A stretch of DNA of 45,947 nt from Paludibacter sp. (lineage in GTDB: Bacteria; Bacteroidota; Bacteroidia; Bacteroidales; Paludibacteraceae): positions 1 to 45,947 of the forward strand of contig JAURYY010000247.1 in assembly GCA_030653695.1 (NCBI GenBank). Reading direction: 5' to 3'. How positions within the stretch are numbered: the first letter of the stretch is position 1; every line of letters begins with the position of its first letter. A program made the translations under genes and the position numbers. Positions 38,076-45,947 of the stretch are shown one piece after another. Below the pieces are notes generated by a model, which had not been told where the DNA came from, searched no databases, and saw only the letters and a list, made by a program, of their open reading frames with translations.

Positions 38076-38104
38076 AACCAACCAATCAACCAACCAACCA
38101 ATCA
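38076..38104. repeat. Short tandem repeat (ACCAA/TCA)n
   Basis: accaaccaatcaaccaaccaaccaatca, overlapping the porQ stop codon. Confidence 0.75.
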
Positions 38105-39139
38105 AAGTCTAAATTCGTTTAAACCGGTACTTAACGAAAATTGGTATGCGTAATTACCCACCTGATACTGGCTCATGCCAAATCCCACCTGGAATTTATA
38201 TAATTTAATTCCACCGCCAACCGAAAATCCGGCCAAGCTTTTAAATCCATTCATGCTAAGCTCCTGATGGCGGCGATGATTGTAAGATGCAGCAATATAA
38301 AAACTTTTATTGGGTACAAATTCAACTCCAATAACCGAATGCCGAAAAGCCATATCGATAAAACTTATGTTACTTTGGCGGGTAGCCGCTGTTTTAATTC
38401 CCGATTGGTTGGCTAACAGATAATTCAGATCCCAGCGCTGCAAATTATGAAGATTAAGTGAGAAGCGAAAAGGAGCATGTGCCAGTTTTTTTGTAATCCC
38501 CAATTGAATATTTAGAGGTAATGATTCGTAATGTTGACCATTTTCATCGGAGTAATACCCCTTTAACTGAGTTCCGATATTTTTGACAACTAAACCTGCT
38601 GAGAAAAGATGTAATGGATCGTTATAACTTATACCCGCATCCAAAGCTATCCCAAAACTCGAATAACGTTCATAAGCTGAGTAAATTGGTTTTAAAGTTC
38701 CTCCAATTGTAATTTTATCGGTCAGCGGACGTGCATAAATTATGTTGATTGCCATATCTTTTGCCGTAAATTCTCCTAATACTTCATTAAACTCGTTAGT
38801 TTCTTTAAAAATTCCAAAATCGACATATTGAATTCCGATGGCAAAAAAGTTCTTTTTATCTAAATTCAGCGCATACATTGCCGAGCCAAACTGAATGTCG
38901 GCAAGATAATTTGCCATATTGAGCCCGATTACATTGCTTGTTTCGGTTGTAAGCAATGCCGGATTTTGAAATGCAAAATTAATATCGTTGTCATTGTTTG
39001 AAACATTGGTGCCACCCAATGCAGCTAAACGTGACGATACAGGTAATTCGAGAAACTGATATACGCCCTTACCTGCTTGCGAAAATAATTGATTATAAAA
39101 AAGGATAAGAGATATTACTAAAATATGCTTTTTAAACAT
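38102..39139 (-). CDS. porQ: Type IX secretion system protein PorQ
   Basis: QAGKGVYQFLELPVSSRLAALGGTNVS...DINFAFQNPALL. Next to cmk/ispH. Confidence 0.88.
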   Translation of the reverse strand: MFKKHILVISLILFYNQLFSQAGKGVYQFLELPVSSRLAALGGTNVSNNDNDINFAFQNPALLTTETSNVIGLNMANYLADIQFGSAMYALNLDKKNFFAIGIQYVDFGIFKETNEFNEVLGEFTAKDMAINIIYARPLTDKITIGGTLKPIYSAYERYSSFGIALDAGISYNDPLHLFSAGLVVKNIGTQLKGYYSDENGQHYESLPLNIQLGITKKLAHAPFRFSLNLHNLQRWDLNYLLANQSGIKTAATRQSNISFIDMAFRHSVIGVEFVPNKSFYIAASYNHRRHQELSMNGFKSLAGFSVGGGIKLYKFQVGFGMSQYQVGNYAYQFSLSTGLNEFRL

Positions 39140-39383
39140 TGATTTAACCGGTTTATTAATTAAATGGTATTTTTTTTAAAATTATCTTCTGTTTTTTGAA
39201 AAAAACTCCCAAAGATACATTATTTTTGTACACATTATTGAATGTGCATGTTTTATTAAATCATAAAACGCAAAAAACAAAGAAAATTATATTTAAACGG
39301 GTGAAATAATTGGATATTTTTAAAGGTTATGAATGAATAATAAAAAAAATGGTCTAATTAAATGAACTTTAAAAAAAATATAT

Positions 39384-39391
39384 TACATTTG
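39384..39391 (+). promoter_or_regulatory. Putative -7 element (TACATTTG) for tonB
   Basis: TAnnTTTG match 35 bp upstream of the start codon. Confidence 0.45.
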
Positions 39392-39425
39392 CCCATCAGA
39401 AAAATAATAAATTTACAACATAATT

Positions 39426-40103
39426 ATGGACTTAAAAAAATCTCCAAATGCTACTCTTGAAGATAAAAAATTCCTTTATCTGCTAATGGGTCTTGTTATG
39501 GTTTTGTCATTGTTTTACATTGGATTAGAATGGACAAAATCTGTAACTGTTTATGATATTACCGATGCAGCCGGATTAGTGGAAGAACAAATTGAAATTA
39601 TTCAAACTGCGCCCGAGTTGCCTCCACCGCCTCCACCGCCTGCACCCGAAATAGTGGAGATATTAAATGTGGTTGAAAATGATGTGGAAGTTGCCGAAAT
39701 AAAAATCAACACAGAAGATGACAAAGACAAAGGAGTTGTAATAATAGGTCCTGTTTCAACCGGTCCTGCCATCGAAGAAGAAGACAATGTTGTATTTCAG
39801 GTTGTAGAAACTATGCCATCCTTCCCCGGAGGAGATGCGGCTTTGTTTAAGTTTTTGAACGACAACGTTAAATATCCGGTTATTGCTCAGGAAAACGGAA
39901 TTCAAGGTCGTGTAATTTGTCAGTTCGTTGTTAACCGCGATGGTTCAATCGTTGATGTCGAAGTGGTTCGTAGTGTTGACCCGAGTTTAGATAAGGAAGC
40001 TATTCGTGTAATTAAATCGATGCCTAACTGGTCGCCGGGTAAGCAACGCGGAAAATCAGTACGTGTAAAATATACGCTGCCGGTTAACTTCAGACTTCAA
40101 TAA
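39426..40103 (+). CDS. Energy transducer TonB
   Basis: Single N-terminal TM, proline-rich PELPPPPPPPAPE, C-terminal FPGGDAALFKFLNDNVKYPVIAQENGIQGRVICQFVVNRDGSI. Confidence 0.95.
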   Translation: MDLKKSPNATLEDKKFLYLLMGLVMVLSLFYIGLEWTKSVTVYDITDAAGLVEEQIEIIQTAPELPPPPPPPAPEIVEILNVVENDVEVAEIKINTEDDKDKGVVIIGPVSTGPAIEEEDNVVFQVVETMPSFPGGDAALFKFLNDNVKYPVIAQENGIQGRVICQFVVNRDGSIVDVEVVRSVDPSLDKEAIRVIKSMPNWSPGKQRGKSVRVKYTLPVNFRLQ

Positions 40104-40162
40104 AAAACAGTCTTTATAAAAATAATGAGTCGATTGTACCAACGGTCAATCGGACAAAAAAA

Positions 40163-40197
40163 TAAAAAACCGTTTGGTGTATTCCAAGCGGTTTTTT
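40163..40197 (+). terminator. Rho-independent terminator after tonB
   Basis: aaaaaaccgtttgg-tgtatt-ccaagcggtttttt with T-tract. Confidence 0.85.
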
Positions 40198-40207
40198 CAG
40201 ATAAATT

Positions 40208-41404
40208 ATGCAAACAGAAATATATCAGGAAAAAGCAGTTTTGGTTGGATTAATCACTCAGCATCAAAACGAGGAGCGTGCAAGGGAATATCTCGATGAA
40301 TTAGCGTTTCTGGCTGATACTGCCGGGGCAATACCCGAAAAGTTGTTTTTCCAGCGGGTAGAATACGCAAATCCGAAAACTTTTGTTGGACCCGGGAAAC
40401 TTCAGGAAATCAAAACTTATGTTGAAGAAAATGACATTGGATTAGTGATTTTCGATGATGAACTGACCCCCAAGCAACTTCGGAATATAGAACGCGAGTT
40501 GAATGTTTTGATTCTCGACCGCACCAATCTTATTCTCGATATTTTTGCCAAACGTGCGCAAACAGCCAATGCCAAAACGCAGGTTGAACTGGCTCAACTC
40601 CAATATATGTTGCCGCGCTTGACACGCCTGTGGACTCACCTTGAACGGCAGCAAGGTGGTATTGGGATGCGCGGACCGGGTGAAACTCAGATTGAAACCG
40701 ACCGCAGAATTATCCTTACTAAAATTTCGTTGCTAAAGCAAAATCTGAAAGATATTGATCAGCAAATGTCGACACAACGAAAAAACCGCGGAAAAATGGT
40801 GCGTGTGGCATTGGTTGGTTATACCAATGTAGGCAAATCTACTTTGATGAATTTATTAAGCAAATCGGATGTGTTTGCCGAGAACAAGCTTTTTGCAACT
40901 CTTGACACCACCGTTCGCAAAGTAATTATCGACAATTTGCCATTTCTGTTGTCCGATACCGTTGGTTTTATCCGCAAATTACCACATCATTTGGTTCAAT
41001 CGTTTAAATCTACGCTCGATGAAGTTCGCGAAGCTGATTTATTAATCCATATTATTGATGTGTCGCATCCAAATTTTGAAGAACAAATTGAAGTAGTGCA
41101 GCAAACGCTCAAAGAAATTGATCCAAAAGAAAAACCAACGATTTTAGTTTTTAATAAAATTGATGTTTTTTCGCATATACCGAAAGATGATGATGATTTG
41201 TTGCCCGTAAAACGTGAGAATCTCACGCTTGAAGAATTGAAAAATACATGGATGTCGAAAATGCACGACAATTGTATTTTTATTTCGGCACGCGAAAAGC
41301 AAAATATCGAGCAGCTGAAAGCATTGATGTATGAAAGAATTAAAGCGATACACGTAGAACGTTATCCATATAACGATTTTTTATTTCAGAAATATGAAGA
41401 GTAG
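40208..41404 (+). CDS. hflX: GTPase HflX
   Basis: [61 protein letters not shown]. Confidence 0.97.
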   Translation: MQTEIYQEKAVLVGLITQHQNEERAREYLDELAFLADTAGAIPEKLFFQRVEYANPKTFVGPGKLQEIKTYVEENDIGLVIFDDELTPKQLRNIERELNVLILDRTNLILDIFAKRAQTANAKTQVELAQLQYMLPRLTRLWTHLERQQGGIGMRGPGETQIETDRRIILTKISLLKQNLKDIDQQMSTQRKNRGKMVRVALVGYTNVGKSTLMNLLSKSDVFAENKLFATLDTTVRKVIIDNLPFLLSDTVGFIRKLPHHLVQSFKSTLDEVREADLLIHIIDVSHPNFEEQIEVVQQTLKEIDPKEKPTILVFNKIDVFSHIPKDDDDLLPVKRENLTLEELKNTWMSKMHDNCIFISAREKQNIEQLKALMYERIKAIHVERYPYNDFLFQKYEE

Positions 41405-41505
41405 TCAGATTAGATAGCACAAATTCGTTAATATTTGTGGAGATTTTTTCTCTCAGCCAAAAAAAGAGTAATTATTCAACCTTTAAACAAAAACTGTTAC
41501 AATTT

Positions 41506-43491
41506 ATGACAAATTACCGCCCACTTACCGAAAAGGAAATAGCCACACTGACCGTATATGGTTGCACCGCCGAAAAATGGACTAACGTGGAAGTTGTTGA
41601 AGAATTCACACCCAATTTCATATCCAATGTTCATTTCTCGGGAAATGTAAAATTGGGATTTTATAGAAAAATTATCGACCTACCCGGAGGATTGAAAAAA
41701 CATGCCGGAATCAATAATTGTTGTCTGCACAATTGTTCGGTTGGGAACGATGTTTTTATTGATAAAATAGACAACTACATTGCCAATTATAAAATTGACG
41801 ATGGCGCGTATATCGAAAACGTGAATCTGATTTTAGTAGATGGAGAATCTACATTCGGAAATGGGGTAAAAGTACCTGTTATGAACGAAGGAGGAGGACG
41901 GGAAATTCCGATTTTTGATAATTTATCGGCTCCGTTGGCGTATATTCTGACACTTTATCGTCATCGTCCACTGCTCATTCAAAATCTTCAAAAAGAGATA
42001 GATGACTATGCAAAATCGAAATTATCGTCAGTAGGTTATATTGGGAAAAACGTACGAATAGTAAATTGCGGAAGTCTGAAAAACGTTCGCGTTGGAGATT
42101 GTGCTATTATCGAAGGAGCATCAATACTCGAAAATGGTTCAATTAATAGCAACCAATTTGCGCCTGTTATTATAGGTTCGGGAGTAAAATGTAATGATTT
42201 TATTCTTTCTTCGGGAGTCTCTGTAACCGACTCAACCTTAGTTTCGCGTTGTTTTATTGGTCAGGGTTGCATTCTGGGAAAACATTATTCTGCCCTCGAT
42301 TCGCTTTTCTTTTCGAACTGTCAGGGCATGCATGGCGAGGCAACAGCCATTTTTGCAGGTCCTTACACGGTTTCGCATCATAAATCCACGCTGCTCATTG
42401 CAGGTATGTTTTCATTTCTGAATGCCGGAAGCGGATCGAACCAAAGTAATCACATGTATAAATTGGGACCTATTCATCAAGGTTTGTGCGAACGGGGATC
42501 CAAAACCACCAGTGATTCATATTTGCTTTGGCCTGCCAAAATTGGTGCTTTCACCTTAGTTATGGGGCGGCACTATAAACATTCCGATACTTCCGATTTG
42601 CCATTTTCGTATTTAATTGAAAATGCTACCGATAGTTTCTTAGTTCCGGGTGTAAACTTGCGAAGTGTGGGAACGATACGGGATGCGCAAAAATGGCCCA
42701 AACGCGATAATCGGAAAGACATGCATAAATTAGATCCGATCAATTTCAATTTACTTAGTCCTTATACTATTTCGAAAATGATGAAAGGTATTGATGTACT
42801 TAAAAATCTTCAGAAAATTGCAGGTGAAACAACCGATGTTTATTCTTTTCAAAATTGCAGTATCAAGAACTCATCGTTGAATAAAGGTATTGAGTTTTAC
42901 ACAATAGCGATTAACAAATTTCTGGGTAATTCCTTAATCAGCCGACTTAAGGAAACAAATTTTAAAAATATTGATGAGGTTAGAGCCCGGTTGAAACCCG
43001 ATACAGAAAAAGGATTGGGCGAGTGGATTGATTTGTCGGGATTAATCGCTCCGAAAATTGAAATTGAAAAATTGTTGGGCGACATTGAAAATAACAAGTT
43101 CGGATTAGATAGCATTCAACAGGAATTTGAAGTCATGCACAATCAGTATTATAACTACGAATGGACTTGGGCAATCAGCAAACTCGAACAATATTGGAGA
43201 AAATCCGTAGATGAAGTTAATTACGAAGATATTTTCAATATGGTGGAGTTGTGGAAAGAATCGGTCGTAAAACTCGACAAATTAATTTACGCCGATGCCA
43301 AAAAGGAATTTAATTTGAATGCAAAAACCGGCTTTGGAGTTGATGGAGATGAAGCACAAAAGCATCAGGATTTTGAGTCGGTGCGCGGAAGTTTCGAAAG
43401 TAATCCATTTGTAATAGAAGTGCTTAACCACATTAAACAAAAAACAGCATTGGGAAATGAATTGATCGAAAGGCTTGAAGTTTTACGTTAA
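41506..43491 (+). CDS. DUF4954 family protein (left-handed beta-helix type)
   Basis: MTNYRPLTEKEIATLTVYGC..; hexapeptide-like turns and C-terminal helical region. Start at internal ATG. Confidence 0.85.
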   Translation: MTNYRPLTEKEIATLTVYGCTAEKWTNVEVVEEFTPNFISNVHFSGNVKLGFYRKIIDLPGGLKKHAGINNCCLHNCSVGNDVFIDKIDNYIANYKIDDGAYIENVNLILVDGESTFGNGVKVPVMNEGGGREIPIFDNLSAPLAYILTLYRHRPLLIQNLQKEIDDYAKSKLSSVGYIGKNVRIVNCGSLKNVRVGDCAIIEGASILENGSINSNQFAPVIIGSGVKCNDFILSSGVSVTDSTLVSRCFIGQGCILGKHYSALDSLFFSNCQGMHGEATAIFAGPYTVSHHKSTLLIAGMFSFLNAGSGSNQSNHMYKLGPIHQGLCERGSKTTSDSYLLWPAKIGAFTLVMGRHYKHSDTSDLPFSYLIENATDSFLVPGVNLRSVGTIRDAQKWPKRDNRKDMHKLDPINFNLLSPYTISKMMKGIDVLKNLQKIAGETTDVYSFQNCSIKNSSLNKGIEFYTIAINKFLGNSLISRLKETNFKNIDEVRARLKPDTEKGLGEWIDLSGLIAPKIEIEKLLGDIENNKFGLDSIQQEFEVMHNQYYNYEWTWAISKLEQYWRKSVDEVNYEDIFNMVELWKESVVKLDKLIYADAKKEFNLNAKTGFGVDGDEAQKHQDFESVRGSFESNPFVIEVLNHIKQKTALGNELIERLEVLR

Positions 43492-43572
43492 TTGCTTCGC
43501 TGTTAATTGCTTCGCGTATTTTTTTATTTTCAAATGAATTTTATAAACTCAAATCATCAATCATCCAACCGA

Positions 43573-43592
43573 CAATGGGGCATGCCCCATTG
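43573..43592. repeat. 20-bp perfect GC-rich palindrome
   Basis: caatggggcatgccccattg. Same architecture as 13227-13246. Confidence 0.85.
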
Positions 43593-43609
43593 CTAAATAC
43601 AAAACAACA

Positions 43610-44776
43610 ATGAACAACTTTAATTTTTATAGTCCTACATTTTTCGTTTTCGGAAAAGAGCGCGAGAATGAAACAGGAAAACTCGTGAAACGCTTCGGTG
43701 GAACAAAAGTGTTAATTCACTATGGAAGTGGGTCGGTAGTGAAAAGCGGTTTGCTCGATCGTGTTAAAAAATCGCTTTCAGATGCTGGTATTTGGTTTGC
43801 CGAATTAGGCGGGGTAGTTCCAAATCCGCGCAGTGGTTTAGTGTACAAAGGAATAGAAATTAGCAAAAATGAAAATATTGATTTTATTCTCGCTGTTGGC
43901 GGTGGAAGTGTTATCGATTCGGCCAAAGCCATTGCACTTGGTACACTTTACGACGGGGATTTCTGGGATTTTTACTGCGGAAAGCGCATTGAAAAAGCGT
44001 TACCCGTAGGTACAATACTTACGCTTACCGCTGCCGGAAGCGAAGGGTCGATGGGAACAGTGATCACCCATGAAAATGGCATGCTCAAACGTGCAGCCAA
44101 TCACGATGTGTTGCGACCGGCTTTTTCTATACTTAATCCCGAATTAACCTGCCCGTTACCACCTTATCAAACCGCTTGCGGTGCTGTTGATATGATGGCG
44201 CACGTGATGGAGCGTTATTTTACCAATACACAAAATGTGGAAATTACCGACCGGCTGTGCGAAGGAATTCTGCTGTCAATTATCAACGAAGCCCCCAAAG
44301 TCATGTCCAATCCGGATGATTATGATGCGCGTGCCAATCTGATGTGGGCGGGTATGGTGGCGCATAACGATACCTGTGGCGTAGGACGCGAAAGCGACTG
44401 GGCGAGCCACCAAATGGAACACGAACTTTCGGGATTGTACGATGTGGCACACGGAGCCGGATTGGCGGTTATGTTTCCGGCATGGATGAAATATGTATTG
44501 CAGCAGGATGTTATGCGTTTTGCCCAATTCGCGGTGCGTGTGTGGGGTTGCGAAATGGATTTTCAGAACCCCGAAAAAACAGCACTGCAAGGTATTGAGC
44601 GATATGAACAATTTGTAAGTTCACTCGGAATGCCGATTCGCTTTGCCCAACTTGGTGCGAAAGCCGAAGATATACCCACCTTGGTAAAAACTGCCGGATT
44701 GGGCGAAAACACTATGGGTAGTTTTGTGAAATTGACTGAAGAGGATATCAGGAAAATTTATGAATTGGCAGTTTAA
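43610..44776 (+). CDS. Iron-containing alcohol dehydrogenase
   Basis: ILAVGGGSVIDSAKAIALG, LTAAGSEGSMGTVIT, HQMEHELSGLYDVAHGAGLAVMFPAWMKY. Confidence 0.95.
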   Translation: MNNFNFYSPTFFVFGKERENETGKLVKRFGGTKVLIHYGSGSVVKSGLLDRVKKSLSDAGIWFAELGGVVPNPRSGLVYKGIEISKNENIDFILAVGGGSVIDSAKAIALGTLYDGDFWDFYCGKRIEKALPVGTILTLTAAGSEGSMGTVITHENGMLKRAANHDVLRPAFSILNPELTCPLPPYQTACGAVDMMAHVMERYFTNTQNVEITDRLCEGILLSIINEAPKVMSNPDDYDARANLMWAGMVAHNDTCGVGRESDWASHQMEHELSGLYDVAHGAGLAVMFPAWMKYVLQQDVMRFAQFAVRVWGCEMDFQNPEKTALQGIERYEQFVSSLGMPIRFAQLGAKAEDIPTLVKTAGLGENTMGSFVKLTEEDIRKIYELAV

Positions 44777-44851
44777 CAGAATGGCATTTCAATTTCAGTT
44801 GATTCGTAAATTAGTCTATTTGTTGTACAGTTAATCAATCATTTTATTAAC

Positions 44852-45391
44852 ATGGCTTTGTTTCAAAACTCAGTATTAACAAAATATTTTAACGCACAAA
44901 ACAAGCATATTCTTGTTGAAAGTTGGAACGTTTACAAGTCTCATTTCCTCAATGTTGAAATTCAGGATAATATTCGAAATAGTAAGGAGGAAGAATATCA
45001 AGGCGAATTTCTGATTGACTTATTCGTAAATGTGTTAGGTTATACTAAAAAACCAAACACTAATTTCAATTTAACAACTGAGCTTAAAAATGAGAAAGAC
45101 AACAAAAAAGCGGATGGCGGAATTATCATAAACGACAAAGTCATTGGAATTATCGAACTTAAAGGCACTAAAACAACAGATTTACAAAAAATAGAAGAAC
45201 AGGCATTTGCCTATAAAAACAATCAAAAAGATTGCACTTACGTAATTACTTCGAACTTTGAAAAGTTACGTTTTTATATTGACAATGCTATTGAAAAAAT
45301 CAACGTAATAAATTATTTTGATGGAATATACATGATAAAAGTTTATTATAAAGATGCAAGTATAGGTTTTCAGAAATTTGTTAAAATTTAA
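44852..45391 (+). pseudogene. Truncated N-terminus of a type IIG/Eco57I-like restriction-modification enzyme
   Basis: FQNSVLTKYF..NIRNSKEEEYQGEFLIDLFVNVLGYTKKPNTNFNLTTELKNEKDNKKADGGIIINDKVIGIIELKGTKT..QAFAYKNNQKDCTYVITSNFEKLRFYID. Stops after 179 aa with no methyltransferase domain downstream. Confidence 0.65.
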
Positions 45392-45549
45392 ATATCCTAT
45401 TGTAGTTCATTGGTTATTAGAAAAAGTTTTTATCTAGCGTATCGGTGTAGTTGTTGCCAAACCTCAGGTTTTGATAAACAGAGCTTTCCTTTTAACTATG
45501 ACATTGGCTGAGACTTCGCAGAACATATCGGATTGTACAAATTATACGT

Positions 45550-45750
45550 ATGCTACTTAATCAGGTTGAGCAGTTTGTAAAGACCAACCGCCACCTGCCC
45601 GAAATACCTTCGGCTGCCGAAGTTGCGAAAAACGGTATGAATATGGGTGAAATGCAAAATAAATTGCTGTTGAAAATTGAAGAACTGACGCTGTATGTGA
45701 TAGAGCAGCAAAAGCAGATTAATAAATTGAAACAGGAGTTGAATAAATAG
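45550..45750 (+). pseudogene. Orphan C-terminal fragment of a tail-fibre/surface protein
   Basis: LNQVEQFVKTNRHLPEIPSAAEVAKNGMNMGEMQNKLLLKIEELTLYVIEQQKQINKLKQEL, a common Bacteroidetes C-terminal module. No upstream body in frame. Confidence 0.6.
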
Positions 45751-45762
45751 CTGTTTATGCTT

Positions 45763-45794
45763 TCTATCTGTTGGTTAGTTAATCAACAGATAGA
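45763..45794. terminator. 11-bp perfect inverted repeat (possible terminator)
   Basis: tctatctgttg - gttagttaat - caacagataga downstream of the 45550-45750 fragment. No strong T-tract. Confidence 0.4.
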
Positions 45795-45836
45795 TTATTT
45801 AAAGATACCTGGTTATCTGCTTAGAACAAGTGTTTA

Positions 45837-45863
45837 TTTTTGAAATAAAGTTTATTTCAAAAA
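45837..45863. repeat. 27-nt near-perfect palindrome
   Basis: tttttgaaataaa g tttatttcaaaaa: 13-bp arms with a single central base. Confidence 0.7.
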
Positions 45864-45947
45864 CTGTCTTAAATTAAGCATAGAAGGCATTACTGATTAA
45901 TAAGGAATATTTTTTAACATTAAGTGAATAAGATACTTAGCTATATT

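Noticed and set aside
38076-38104. ACCAACCA tandem repeat considered as a CRISPR fragment
   Set aside because: 4-8 bp units without spacers; simple sequence repeat.

Overview
This is a Bacteroidetes (Bacteroidales-like) chromosomal segment, judged from SusC/SusD, PorQ, DUF4296, DUF2027-Smr, DUF4954 and TAnnTTTG-type promoter motifs. Most of it is housekeeping: lspA, DksA-like, ileS, an ExbB/ExbD cluster, tRNA-Ser(GGA), TatD, guaA, queA, Smr/DUF2027, LMW-PTP, pfkA, ispH, cmk, porQ, tonB, hflX, DUF4954 and Fe-ADH. The main accessory feature is a 14-kb plus-strand locus (about 16.3-30.1 kb) that reads as one operon: ribokinase, SusC, SusD, two tandem lipoprotein ADP-ribosylglycohydrolase-family proteins, two tandem esterases each with a degenerate second alpha/beta-hydrolase half, a GRP/DMT-type sugar permease, and a lipoprotein, closed by a hairpin terminator. 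I propose it is a scavenging system for ribosides, possibly ADP-ribosyl or acylated ribosyl substrates. It is followed by a compact citrate-lyase module: a DASS transporter, a CitD-CitE fusion and CitF. Other points of interest are GC-rich palindromic repeats, including one translated in frame inside ileS and two at identical spacing before start codons; a 228-bp element bounded by 18-bp perfect inverted repeats between cmk and porQ; and gene relics at both window ends. All family assignments come from reading the sequence; no searches were run.
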